32,136 nt of DNA from Desulfocapsa sp. (GTDB lineage Bacteria; Desulfobacterota; Desulfobulbia; Desulfobulbales; Desulfocapsaceae), in NCBI GenBank assembly GCA_013792135.1, contig VMSP01000003.1, forward strand, positions 1-32,136, read 5' to 3'. The position numbers and the translations under genes were made by a program. The notes beneath the pieces are model-generated. The model worked only from the letters and a program-made list of their open reading frames with translations. It had not been told where the DNA came from and did not search any database. Within the stretch, counting starts at the first letter, position 1. Each line of letters begins with the position of its first letter. Of the stretch, positions 1 through 7,678 are shown in pieces.

Positions 1-1
1 A

Positions 2-100
2 GGGGTCCCATCAACCGTGGAGTCAATATCAGAAGTACCAGCAGAGGCTAAACCGGGGCAGCGCCGACCAGCTGTGTTTGAAATTGAATGTGTAGCTTAA
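2..100 (+). CDS. possible C-terminal end of an unidentified protein (partial)
   Basis: From base 2 one frame stays open for 32 codons and stops at the TAA at 98-100. The peptide ends PAVFEIECVA and has a mixed, protein-like composition (GQRRPAVFEIE). The gene would begin before the window. I do not recognise the family. A short open tail can arise by chance, so this is a weak call. Confidence 0.2.
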   Translation, partial: GVPSTVESISEVPAEAKPGQRRPAVFEIECVA

Positions 101-372
101 ACTCAGTGCATAATTGTCTTGACTCAGGGGTCCACTTTAGACTACGAATATAAAAATCTTACTTGCAGCGGCTGTTCTGACGTATTTACGATATATAATA
201 AAATCAAAATGAAACTCCACTCTCATTTGTCAGATGGGAGTGGAGTTTCATCTAAACTCACTTTGAGTCAGGTGCTTTTTTTATTTTGCTCGCATTTTGA
301 TGCAAATCCCTTCTGTTACCATCGAATCGTCGACAAACTCTTCTCGAAAAATATGGTACAAGCCATACATCC
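101..372. other. intergenic stretch with no convincing gene
   Basis: This AT-rich stretch holds a strong hairpin at 209-251 (listed separately) and a T-run at about 274-281. The octamer AGGGGTCC occurs at 1-8 and again at 126-133. That could mark the end of a mobile or repetitive element, but no transposase can be read. An open frame running through 119-376 crosses the hairpin and has no protein-like features. Confidence 0.4.
209..251. repeat. strong 18-bp inverted repeat (hairpin)
   Basis: The left arm at 209-226 (ATGAAACTCCACTCTCAT) pairs with the right arm at 234-251 across a 7-base loop. The only imperfection is one G-U-type pair. No T-run follows at once on either strand, so a classical intrinsic terminator is not clear-cut. 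It could be a terminator of an upstream gene, a small structured RNA or a miniature repeat. Confidence 0.65.
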
Positions 373-507
373 CTAACCGAGCAGCCACCTGACACAGGCT
401 ACCACGGCCAGTATGCCAACACAAGTTACAGCCCAGCCCTTCCAGTTATTTGGCGTCCACCCGTATCCGATTTGTTTCTTCCGAAACCAAGATGGGTGAT
501 CCACCAT
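373..507 (-). CDS. small single-span membrane protein, 44 aa
   Basis: A 44-codon frame reads M-V-D-H-P-S-W-F-R-K-K, then IGYGWTPNNWKGW, then a hydrophobic stretch (AVTCVGILAVVACV) and WLLG at the end. The pattern of a WF-x-K-K motif, a YGW-x-P-x-x-W-x-GW motif and one membrane helix matches a small, widespread bacterial protein family that I recognise by pattern only and whose function I do not know. The N-terminal basic and aromatic part is probably cytoplasmic. The gene points the same way as the downstream-numbered acylphosphatase and MFS genes and may be the last gene of that unit. The start codon at 505-507 has only a weak ribosome-binding site (AGGGTAAG about 16 bases upstream). It is shorter than the usual gene-calling cutoff and easy to miss. 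Confidence 0.6.
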   Translation of the reverse strand: MVDHPSWFRKKQIGYGWTPNNWKGWAVTCVGILAVVACVRWLLG

Positions 508-594
508 TTTCTCATATGTGCTTACCCTTTAAAAGGGTATCCATTCTTTTATAACGATATCACATACAATCAACGAAAAGAAGAAAGGCTCCGG

Positions 595-879
595 TTACCA
601 TTTAATGATGAATTCCTCTTCCCCGTATATCGGCTCCATTTCCTGCTTTTCCACTCGCACCACACTGGATTCAGTCGAGCCCCGGGGAAGCCAGTTAAGC
701 ATGCGCCCCACCGCTTCCTGATCTCCCTGAAATTCGGCCTCCACTGTCCCATCGGCCAAATTTCTAACCCAACCGCTCAATGCGAGTTTCTTTGCCTGCT
801 CCAAGGTCGTCTGCCGGAAAAAAACTCCCTGTACCCGTCCATAAACAACAGCATGAATACGTTTCATCCGCTCACTCAT
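595..879 (-). CDS. acyP: acylphosphatase
   Basis: This 94-residue protein hydrolyses the carboxyl-phosphate bond of acylphosphates in the cytoplasm. The signature V-Q-G-V-F-F-R is present with its phosphate-binding arginine, followed by GWVRNL-x-DGTVE with the catalytic asparagine. The length matches the usual 90-100 residues. The start was chosen at the ATG at 877-879 because it overlaps the MFS stop codon (ATGAGTGA) and is preceded by a run of G's that can pair with 16S rRNA. An in-frame GTG at 898-900 would add seven residues and is less likely. The overlap implies translational coupling to the exporter upstream. The pairing of these two genes has no obvious metabolic logic. Confidence 0.93.
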   Translation of the reverse strand: MSERMKRIHAVVYGRVQGVFFRQTTLEQAKKLALSGWVRNLADGTVEAEFQGDQEAVGRMLNWLPRGSTESSVVRVEKQEMEPIYGEEEFIIKW

Positions 880-2257
880 CCCCCCCTCTCTTTTTTCCAC
901 GGAAAAAAGAGAAATAGATTCCTACCACACAAAAGAGCACAAAGAGAAGGAGACAAAAATGCATACTTTGCAGAAAAAGTTGCAGATTATCTGGTCCTAT
1001 CTCTTTTTTACCCACAAAGATCACGAGAGATATTGTCGCAACAGACATGGAGATCATCTGTCCAAAAAGACGCATGATAGCTACTGTTCCAGAGGCAAGA
1101 CCAAGGTATCTCCTCTCCACCGACCCCATAATGGCACTCATATTGGGGGAAGAAAAAAGGGCGAAACCAAAACCGAGGACGAGCAGAACAACCACAATAA
1201 GCCAGAGAGGAGTGGTTCGGGAGAGAGTTGCCAGAACGGACAGGCCAACTGCAGTAATCGCCATTCCTGCCGATGCGAGAATCCTTGGATCTTTACTGTC
1301 GGAGAGTTTTCCTGCCCAGGGAGAAAACAAGGCCATGATTATTGGCTGGGCCATGAGCACAGCGCCGGCGACATGCGGGGCCATCCCTTTCACATATTGC
1401 AGATAGAGACTTACCTGGAAGGTAACAGCAAACGTTGCGGCATAGTTGATAAGTGCCGCCATACTGGAAAAAAGGAAGATCCTGTTTTTGCAAAAAATTC
1501 GTACATCAAAGACCGGAAACGCCACTCTGGACTGGTGAAAGAAAAAGGTAACCATAAGGACTATTCCTATGACCAGAAGCAGTGACGCCTGGATGGTCGG
1601 CATCCTGATCGCCCCATAGACCAGACAGAACACGGAGGTGCAGTAAAAAAAAGTACCGACCAGATCGAACCGCTCCCCCCTTGCCTCAGCCCAATCACCT
1701 TCAAGGTGACGCAAGGCAATATACAAAACGCCAGCCCCGAGGAAAAACATACTACCAAACAGGGAACGCCAGCCAAGATAGTGGGTCATAAAGCCACCGA
1801 CAAAAGGTCCGGTGGCCAGACCGACATAAACAGCCGAAACCAGAATACCGAGAGCCCGTCCTCTTCGCTGGGGGGCAACCACAGAGGTAAGAATGGCTAT
1901 GGCAGTGGTCACAAACATGGCTGCCCCCATCCCCTGAACAGCCCTCATCGTCAGAAGCCAGCCGACATCGGGGACAAAGGCGGCAACCGTTGAGGCTAGC
2001 GAATAGAGGACAACACCAGCGAGAAAGATTTTCTTACGCCCATATATGTCGCCGAACCTGCCAGCAGGCACCAGAAGAATGGCCATGGCCAGCAGATAGG
2101 AGGTAGGAATCCAGCCTAAGGTTACCGCATCTACAGTAAACTCATGCTGGATGGCAGGCAGGGCAATATTCACAGAGGAAATCATAAAAGGCACCATGAA
2201 TGAGGTCAGCGTTGTGACAAAAAGTGCTGATCTTTCCTGCTGCTGTTCAAATTGCAT
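872..2257 (-). CDS. MFS exporter, DHA2 (EmrB/QacA-like) drug:proton antiporter type
   Basis: This is an inner-membrane transporter of about 460 residues with many hydrophobic helices. Motif A is clear near residue 70 (GRFGDIYGRKKIF), and the antiporter motif C region follows (GLATGPFVGGFMTHYLGW). The N-terminal segment (ALPAIQHEF, then LGWIPTSYLL) is typical of 14-helix DHA2 exporters that expel drugs or other organic compounds using the proton gradient. The substrate cannot be told from sequence. The start was set at the ATG giving M-Q-F-E-Q, with GGATGG upstream. A GTG two codons earlier is an alternative. Its stop codon overlaps the start of acylphosphatase. No regulator gene lies beside it. 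Confidence 0.88.
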   Translation of the reverse strand: MQFEQQQERSALFVTTLTSFMVPFMISSVNIALPAIQHEFTVDAVTLGWIPTSYLLAMAILLVPAGRFGDIYGRKKIFLAGVVLYSLASTVAAFVPDVGWLLTMRAVQGMGAAMFVTTAIAILTSVVAPQRRGRALGILVSAVYVGLATGPFVGGFMTHYLGWRSLFGSMFFLGAGVLYIALRHLEGDWAEARGERFDLVGTFFYCTSVFCLVYGAIRMPTIQASLLLVIGIVLMVTFFFHQSRVAFPVFDVRIFCKNRIFLFSSMAALINYAATFAVTFQVSLYLQYVKGMAPHVAGAVLMAQPIIMALFSPWAGKLSDSKDPRILASAGMAITAVGLSVLATLSRTTPLWLIVVVLLVLGFGFALFSSPNMSAIMGSVERRYLGLASGTVAIMRLFGQMISMSVATISLVIFVGKKEIGPDNLQLFLQSMHFCLLLFVLFCVVGIYFSFFRGKKRGGDE

Positions 2258-2263
2258 AACCAC

Positions 2264-2619
2264 CCATCCACAGAAGGTAACATATTTTCAAGGCATTATA
2301 GAGACACCGAAAAGCTGACAATAACTTCGTCAGTAGAGTAAGTGAATCATCCTTTCTTGTCAATTCCCGGAAAGTACCCCATAAAGCACCTTGTATCCCG
2401 GTGCCTGTTTTGATACGTTAAAAGTTCTCTCAGGTTTTATTTCCAAAAAAAGCTCTGCTTGATTTGGTCGCCCCCGACAGACAAATCACATTTTGTTATA
2501 GATTCACACGATCCTTTCAATCTTACAGCCTGTAAAAAATGTCAGCCAAACAGGATGTTCAAGAAGCATCTCTAGCCATAGGTGAACTTCACCGAGTACT
2601 GCCAAGGACTATATTTTTT
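2264..2619. other. divergent intergenic region between MFS and LapG-like genes
   Basis: The region separates a leftward exporter from a rightward protease, so it should carry promoters for both. I see TATAGAT at about 2498-2504 as a possible -10 element for the rightward gene but no matching -35. There is no sigma-54 motif. A frame open from 2539 could extend the protease by 27 non-signal-like residues. Confidence 0.35.
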
Positions 2620-3312
2620 ATGACTGACGCCGGATCATATGGATTGAATCAAAGAAGAACAGAATTTTTTACACTATTGCTATCAGCTGTTATGCTGGTA
2701 GTCTTTTTACTCTTTATGAGCGGTTGTGGAGCCAAGAGGAAAGTGGCAGAAGAAGCAGTTGCGCTTGATGCGGGCCAACAGAGAATAGCGGATTGGTATG
2801 CGTTAATAAAAGAGAAGCGTGATGCGTCTGAAATAGAGAAACTGAAATCAGTTAATTATTTTTTCAATCAACTTGAGTTTGTGGATGATCTGAGCCACTG
2901 GGGAAAAGATGACTACTGGGCCACACCCCAGGAAATGCTGGTTAGTAACGGAGGAGACTGTGAGGATTTTGCTACAGTCAAATATTTCACTTTACGTCTG
3001 CTTGATATCCCAGATGAAAAATTGCGCCTTGTATATGTAAAATCCCTGAAACTGAATCAGCCGCACATGGTCTTAAGTTATTATGCCGAGCCAACTACAG
3101 ATCCCCTTATTTTGGACAACTTGGTTCGTACGATCCTCTTTGCTTCGCAGCGAACGGACCTTATTCCAGTCTACAGTTTTAACGGTCAGGGATTATGGCT
3201 GACCAAAAAGGAAAGATCTGAGCGTTTGGGAGGAGCAGAGCGCTTGAGCCTATGGCAGGCATTGCAATCCCGATTCAACCAGGAAGACCTTGCCGCCCCA
3301 CTGCCAAAATAA
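2620..3312 (+). CDS. LapG-like periplasmic cysteine protease (BTLCP family)
   Basis: This is a transglutaminase-like cysteine protease of the family that contains LapG, which in other bacteria cuts large surface adhesins under control of a c-di-GMP receptor (LapD). Numbered from the upstream ATG at 2539, the triad is Cys141 in GGDCEDFATVK, His176 in QPHMVLSYY and Asp193 in LILDNL. The acidic residues after the cysteine fit the calcium site known in LapG. The C-terminal RTDLIPVYSFNGQGLWL block is also typical. A membrane segment (residues 45-62) ends in MSGC, which could be a lipoprotein signal with Cys63 as the lipidated residue. The start at 2620 was chosen because it gives a plausible short N-region before that helix. 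No good ribosome-binding site supports either start. No adhesin or LapD gene is next to it. Confidence 0.8.
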   Translation: MTDAGSYGLNQRRTEFFTLLLSAVMLVVFLLFMSGCGAKRKVAEEAVALDAGQQRIADWYALIKEKRDASEIEKLKSVNYFFNQLEFVDDLSHWGKDDYWATPQEMLVSNGGDCEDFATVKYFTLRLLDIPDEKLRLVYVKSLKLNQPHMVLSYYAEPTTDPLILDNLVRTILFASQRTDLIPVYSFNGQGLWLTKKERSERLGGAERLSLWQALQSRFNQEDLAAPLPK

Positions 3313-3369
3313 GCACAGCGTTTTGAACCGTTACGTTTAGAATCAGGAAGAACAGATTTGTTAGAATAA

Positions 3370-3438
3370 AAAATGAGGGTTACCTCCTTGATTTTGGTTG
3401 TTGGTGGGACAACTATCAAAACCGGTACCCCTCATTTT
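3370..3438. terminator. long inverted repeat between two converging genes
   Basis: The arms at 3370-3384 (AAAATGAGGGTTACC) and 3424-3438 pair at 14 of 15 positions. The 39-base inside is itself partly self-complementary (TTTTGGTTGT against ACAACTATCAAAA). It lies just after the rightward LapG-like gene and just after the leftward small gene, where a bidirectional terminator is expected. Its length also fits a small mobile repeat. Confidence 0.5.
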
Positions 3439-3528
3439 CAGAAACTCATTGTCAGATCAGATCTGAACTTATGCAAATTATCCTCTATCATGAATGCTCG
3501 TGAATAATAATTAAAGCTCCTGTTGCTT

Positions 3529-3807
3529 TCAGACTTGAAGACGAGGTCGGTTCGCCTGCTGTCGCCGCTTCTGCTCAAGTCGTTTTGTCTCGGTAATAGA
3601 CAGCTGCTGCGTATCCATCTTTTCACTTGTCTCCCACCCTTCTCCAAGAAGGGCAGACAGCTGGAAGAAACAGTACCAATCGTCTCTTTTAGCCTGCATA
3701 TTTTCTCTATTGTAAATTCCTTTTCCAAAACGTTCCACAGTTGTGGACAACAGATGAAAGGCCCCGATAATTCCTACAGTCGAAGCAAATATTGTCAATG
3801 GTTCCAT
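3529..3807 (-). CDS. small membrane-anchored protein of unknown function, 92 aa
   Basis: I do not recognise this family. The ATG at 3805-3807 has an excellent ribosome-binding site (AAGGAG, 8 bases upstream), which outranks an earlier in-frame ATG. The protein begins MEPLTIFASTVGIIGAFHLL, a single hydrophobic segment. A hydrophilic region follows, with DDWYCFFQLSALLGEGWE in the middle and a highly basic, glutamine- and arginine-rich tail. It looks like an N-terminally anchored protein with a cytoplasmic tail. It follows the stress-type gene at 3846-4400 on the same strand with a 38-base gap, so the two probably share the sigma-54 promoter upstream. Confidence 0.6.
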   Translation of the reverse strand: MEPLTIFASTVGIIGAFHLLSTTVERFGKGIYNRENMQAKRDDWYCFFQLSALLGEGWETSEKMDTQQLSITETKRLEQKRRQQANRPRLQV

Positions 3808-3845
3808 AACAATAACTCCTTTATATTTAAAATTATATTGAAACA

Positions 3846-4400
3846 TTATAAACGTGAACAGCGCAGATCAACAACCGGAACATGAGAATGTTTCCGGTCT
3901 GCTCGCACTGCTGCTTCATCTGCCTTACTTAACACATAGCGAATACCTGCATCAGCAGCACTCACACGGGCAATAGCCTCTTGGGGATCGCTGACATCCA
4001 TCACATGCTCAACTTTGATTCCGCAGTCCATCGCCTGCATGATAAATTTTGCTGCATTCATCCTGGCCATCTCCATAAAACGATCAATTTCTCTTGTCCT
4101 TCTGTCACCTGAAAACTGTAGGGGTTTAGCTGTTACATCAAGGGCGACAATTTCACAGTCAAGTCGCTGGGCCATTTTCATGGCATAGTCTGTAATCTGC
4201 GCCGCATACTCTCCATCCTGGACCATAAGTACCTTTGTTGGAGAATTTCTCTGGTCTACCATCCTGGCCAGGATATCAGCGCCTGAAGTCAAACTTCCGG
4301 CCGCCATTACACCCATATCAACAGATTCTTCTTTGATCCTTTTCACATTGACTTGTTTATTTGTTTTCAGTCCTAATGCGAACCAATCAGTAAATCTCAT
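3846..4400 (-). CDS. universal-stress-like alpha/beta protein
   Basis: This 184-residue cytoplasmic protein has a middle segment that looks like the first half of a UspA-type fold: a beta strand (KVLMVQDG), a helix with AAQITDYAMKMAQRLDCE, then a second strand IVALDVTAKP. After a helical region (residues about 100-150, MEMARMNAAKFIMQ) comes a further strand-helix pair (IKVEHVMDVSDPQEAIARV). The canonical nucleotide-binding G-x-x-G motif of UspA is not obvious, so nucleotide binding is doubtful. The start was placed at the ATG with GAGGAG seven bases upstream. It is the first gene after a strong sigma-54 promoter and lies downstream of the receiver-Lon gene on the same strand. Another stress-type gene ends the 14-20 kb operon. 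Confidence 0.6.
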   Translation of the reverse strand: MRFTDWFALGLKTNKQVNVKRIKEESVDMGVMAAGSLTSGADILARMVDQRNSPTKVLMVQDGEYAAQITDYAMKMAQRLDCEIVALDVTAKPLQFSGDRRTREIDRFMEMARMNAAKFIMQAMDCGIKVEHVMDVSDPQEAIARVSAADAGIRYVLSKADEAAVRADRKHSHVPVVDLRCSRL

Positions 4401-4464
4401 GATGTTCTCCTCTCTATGATAGGTGTTTGTGAACATTTATCTATTGTGTCTTTGCTTAGTGTTT

Positions 4465-4482
4465 AGCATCTGCCATGCCAAA
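4465..4482 (-). promoter_or_regulatory. sigma-54 (RpoN) -24/-12 promoter for the stress-type gene
   Basis: The minus strand reads TTGGCATGGCAGATGCTA. The invariant GG and GC are exactly ten bases apart and the flanks agree well with the consensus TTGGCAC-N5-TTGCA. The predicted start is near 4454, leaving a leader of about 54 bases before the ATG at 4400. Confidence 0.7.
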
Positions 4483-4860
4483 TTAATAAATATTTTTTAT
4501 CAAAAGAAAACAGTATGTTATATAAATAAAAGACGGCTCCAACTCTGCTATGTCGTCAACCTCTAGTTATTGCAGCTTGAAACAGCTACCCTTCCCAAAA
4601 TCAAGTAAAATGCAGATTTCCTGACACAGAAGACTGCATCCACAGTGCATAACATTAAGGAATGTAAAGATATTCATAAAAGAATATCTTATGAGAAGCA
4701 GGAGGCTGTTGCAGGATGAAACTGTGTAACAGAATGCAACAAAAGACGTATCAGAAGGCAGTCGAAGAGGGAATAGACAAGCATTACAACAGAAGAGTAT
4801 TCCCTGGAAGTCAGGGAACCCTAGAATAGATCTTTCTGTTTTTCTTTGGGTAAAAAAGGA
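4483..4860. other. regulatory region upstream of the stress-type gene
   Basis: No gene is seen. There is a 9-bp perfect inverted repeat at 4667-4675 / 4682-4690 (AAGATATTC), a 7-bp hairpin at 4800-4818 (TTCCCTG...CAGGGAA) just after the Lon gene, and a TGTTGCA...TGCAACA pair at 4707-4713 and 4735-4741. The 4800-4818 hairpin lacks a T-run on the minus strand, so Lon transcripts may read through. Confidence 0.4.
4707..4741. promoter_or_regulatory. possible enhancer site: TGTTGCA / TGCAACA dyad
   Basis: Perfect 7-base half-sites lie at 4707-4713 and 4735-4741, separated by 21 bases. They sit about 225-260 bases upstream of the sigma-54 promoter, a normal distance for an activator site. The same half-site appears twice upstream of the kinase operon (7679-7718), which suggests a shared regulator. 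Confidence 0.4.
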
Positions 4861-6888
4861 TCAGACAAGCAGGTGCGGAATTGCCTCGTCAAGCGTATCG
4901 ACATACACCAGTTCCAGATGTCCCGTAACATCGTCACTTAATGAGGTCACATCTTCCTGGTTTTTTGCAGGCAGGACAACCTTGACACAGCCGGTTCGAA
5001 CACCAGCCAGGAGCTTTTCACGAATTCCACCAACAGGCAAAACCTGGCCGGTCAGTGTCATCTCACCGGTAATCGCTACTCTGCGATGTGCCGGACGGCC
5101 AGTCAGCAGAGAAACCAGCGCTATGGCTATGGCAAGGCCGGCCGAGGGACCATCTTTTGAAACCGCACCAGCTGGTAAGTGAATATGGATATCCGAATGA
5201 TCGTAGAAATCAGGCGCAATTCCAAGTCTTTCAGCATTACTTCTAATATAACTCAGAGCGGTCTGGGCTGATTCACGCAACACTTCGCCCAGTGATCCGG
5301 TAAGGATGAGATTCGTGTGGCCCCGCATTATCAAGGACTCGATAAACATAATCTGACCACCAAACTGGGTCCAGACCAGGCTGGTCACTACCCCTGCCTT
5401 GTCCTCGCCTTCGGCTGCTTCCTGACGATATTTACGAGGCCCGAGCATAGAGGTGATTGCAGCGTTGTCTATATCAGGCAGGGATTCCTGCGCATCGTTC
5501 TGCAGAACCTTCAGGGCAAGTTTACGACAGATGGTTCCGATTTCCCTATTGAGCCCTCGCACTCCGGATTCCCTGGTATATTCGATAATCAATTTTCCAA
5601 AAGCCTCATCGCTGATCCGGGGATTGATTGCGGTCAAGCCATGAGCAGCTAACTGCTTGGGTAAAAGGTATTTTCTGGCAATGACCTGCTTTTCCTGAAA
5701 CGAATAGCTGGGAAACTCAATCACTTCCAGGCGATCCAGTAGAGGACCTGGCAGTTTTGTGATATCATTTGCCGTAGCAATAAAGAGGACGCCGGACAGA
5801 TCAAAAGGGATATCAAGATAATGATCGATAAAGTTCTTATTCTGTTCAGGATCAAGGACCTCAAGCAAAGCTGAAGCGGGATCTCCCCTGAAATCTTGGC
5901 CGATCTTGTCAATCTCATCCAGGATAAAACAGGGGTTGGACACGCCGACCCGTTTGATTTCGTTAATGATGCGACCTGTCATGGCTCCGACATAGGTCCT
6001 CCGATGTCCACGGATTTCAGCCTCATCACGCAGACCCGCCATGGAGAGACGGACAAACTCCCGGCCAAGGGAGATAGCGACGGATTGGCCGATGGAAGTT
6101 TTTCCGGTACCGGGAGGACCCGAAAAGCAGAGAACAGGCCCATGGCTGACGTGTAGTTTTTTCTGTTTGTGGAGGAGCGCCTCTACCGTCTCTTTCAGTT
6201 CGTCAAGCCGAACCGGCTTCGACAGATAATGGGTCGCCCCTTTACGCAAGGCATCCACGGCATTGGACACCGTAGCATAACCGGTGACCATAATGACACT
6301 GGTCTTGGGAGATGCCTTGGACATCTTGTCAATCAGGGTAAGACCATCCATCTTATCCATTTTCAGGTCCGTGATCATCACATCAAAATGATCACTGTTT
6401 TCAACTTGCTGCAATGCATCCAAGCCGTTTACAGCGACCTGTACCGTATGACCAAGCCCCTTAAAAAAACGTTGCATATTCTTGCAGGCAATCTCTTCAT
6501 CATCAACAATCAATATTCTTGACTGCTGTTTATTTTTCAGGGTCTTGGTTGCCAGAAATTCCAGTACGCGTTCCTTGACCGCCTCAAGCCCGTAATGATG
6601 CGAGGCCATGATGGATTCAGCCCGTTTGAGATCAAGATTATCCTGGGTCTCCTTAAACCAAGGCAGCGACAACAACAGCTCGACATAGTCGATACCTATG
6701 GAAAACTCGGCAGCAAATTGATCAATTTTCCCAAGACGATCCAGTTCACCTGTCACCTGACGAGCAACGTAAGGCGGCAAATCAATTCCAGCGCTCCTGG
6801 TTTTCAAATCGGCTATCTGTCCGGAACTGATAGTTCCTGCAGGTTCTAATGTTTGGGGCGCTGCTTCTTTTTTTGAGAAAAAACTCAT
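4861..6888 (-). CDS. Lon-type ATP-dependent protease with an inserted response-regulator receiver domain
   Basis: This 675-residue cytoplasmic protein degrades proteins using ATP. Residues 1-120 correspond to the helical segment that precedes the Lon ATPase (SIGIDYVELLLSLPWF, then HYGLEAVKERVLEFLA). The large N-terminal substrate-binding LAN domain is missing, which explains the short length against about 780-800 for Lon. A complete receiver domain follows at 122-245: acidic pocket D129/D130, phospho-acceptor D174, T202 and K224. The AAA+ module has Walker A GPPGTGKT at 257-264 and Walker B ILDEID at 322-327. The C-terminal protease has the Ser-Lys dyad S582 (KDGPSAG) and K625 (REKLLAG). The receiver sits exactly between the helix and the Walker A strand. 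It resembles the receiver of the NtrC-type regulator at 9437-10813. All catalytic residues of every domain are intact, so phosphorylation-controlled proteolysis is plausible. Confidence 0.93.
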   Translation of the reverse strand: MSFFSKKEAAPQTLEPAGTISSGQIADLKTRSAGIDLPPYVARQVTGELDRLGKIDQFAAEFSIGIDYVELLLSLPWFKETQDNLDLKRAESIMASHHYGLEAVKERVLEFLATKTLKNKQQSRILIVDDEEIACKNMQRFFKGLGHTVQVAVNGLDALQQVENSDHFDVMITDLKMDKMDGLTLIDKMSKASPKTSVIMVTGYATVSNAVDALRKGATHYLSKPVRLDELKETVEALLHKQKKLHVSHGPVLCFSGPPGTGKTSIGQSVAISLGREFVRLSMAGLRDEAEIRGHRRTYVGAMTGRIINEIKRVGVSNPCFILDEIDKIGQDFRGDPASALLEVLDPEQNKNFIDHYLDIPFDLSGVLFIATANDITKLPGPLLDRLEVIEFPSYSFQEKQVIARKYLLPKQLAAHGLTAINPRISDEAFGKLIIEYTRESGVRGLNREIGTICRKLALKVLQNDAQESLPDIDNAAITSMLGPRKYRQEAAEGEDKAGVVTSLVWTQFGGQIMFIESLIMRGHTNLILTGSLGEVLRESAQTALSYIRSNAERLGIAPDFYDHSDIHIHLPAGAVSKDGPSAGLAIAIALVSLLTGRPAHRRVAITGEMTLTGQVLPVGGIREKLLAGVRTGCVKVVLPAKNQEDVTSLSDDVTGHLELVYVDTLDEAIPHLLV

Positions 6889-6990
6889 TACTCTCCATCC
6901 ATTTAAAATATTATTTGTACAACAGGGAAATGAAACTAAAACAAAAACAGCCCTACCGTATAAACGACTCTAGTCCTGATGATTAAATTT

Positions 6991-7326
6991 TCAACGACAA
7001 TTATAAGGTTGAATAAGAATCTTAGCCGGGATGTTGAAATGTTGATGAAGGTTGCGTATCATTCGGAGGGAAAGTGGTTTGCGACGATTAAGCACGGAAC
7101 TTATGTTGCCGGAACTGCCGATATCCGCCTTTAAATCCATATTGCGCAGGCCTCGTTGAGCCATAACTTCTTTCAGGTACTCAATAGGGTCCGGCAGATG
7201 TTCATCTGCATACAACTCTCCGGCAGATTCAATTGAAGAGATCACTTTATCAAGAATTTCTTGATCTTGATTGTAAATGAATTATTCGCTCCTTTCCATT
7301 ACGCTTGCCAGATTCATTCTATGCAT
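6991..7326 (-). pseudogene. HigA-like XRE-type regulator interrupted by an in-frame stop
   Basis: The C-terminal 84 residues match the HigA/COG5499 antitoxin type of helix-turn-helix protein: DPIEYLKEVMAQRGL, then a DNA-binding segment (GSSGNISSVLNRRKPLSLRMIRNLH) and FNIPAKILIQP. The best start is an ATG at 7324-7326 with AGGAG eight bases upstream. That frame meets a TAA at 7282-7284 after 14 codons (MHRMNLASVMERSE), then continues in frame into the family-like helical N-terminus. Translation could restart at the GTG at 7243-7245, but no ribosome-binding site is seen there. Family members usually have about 110-135 residues, as the interrupted frame would. No HigB-type toxin is recognisable beside it. 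A decayed antitoxin is the simplest reading; a short leader peptide with re-initiation is the alternative. Confidence 0.6.
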
Positions 7327-7678
7327 AGTTTTTTCTCCTAAAATAAACAACTGCTAATCGAAAAATGACTGTGAATGCTTGATTTGTATCCTCACATTGA
7401 GCGATGCAAATCAATAACAATATTTTTTTCATATGAGACTTGTAAAGCATCTTCCTCTCAGTAAACAGATAAATCACGAATATATTCAGTTTTTGATTTG
7501 CAACCTGTATGCCGTTTCTCATCAGGTTAAATAAAAAAGATGTTGATCGCTTTCCATAGCTTTAGCTTCAGGTGAAGAATGAGGGGAATAAGAGGGAGAA
7601 GAATTTATTACAGGACCTAAACGCTTGCGAAAACAAGAAATTAATTACTCTTTTACCTGACAGCAGGCGTTGCAAATA

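Noticed and set aside
119-376. 85-residue open frame on the plus strand
   Set aside because: It crosses the 209-251 hairpin, has no ribosome-binding site and no recognisable protein pattern.
472-1993. Long plus-strand open frames opposite acylphosphatase and the MFS gene
   Set aside because: They are antisense shadows with low-complexity or unlikely composition; the minus-strand genes have clear family motifs.
7319-7522. Possible HigB-type toxin paired with the HigA-like gene
   Set aside because: The frame is about 67 residues and contains FRLAVVYFRRK near its end, a faint resemblance only; the RelE-type fold signature and length are not met.
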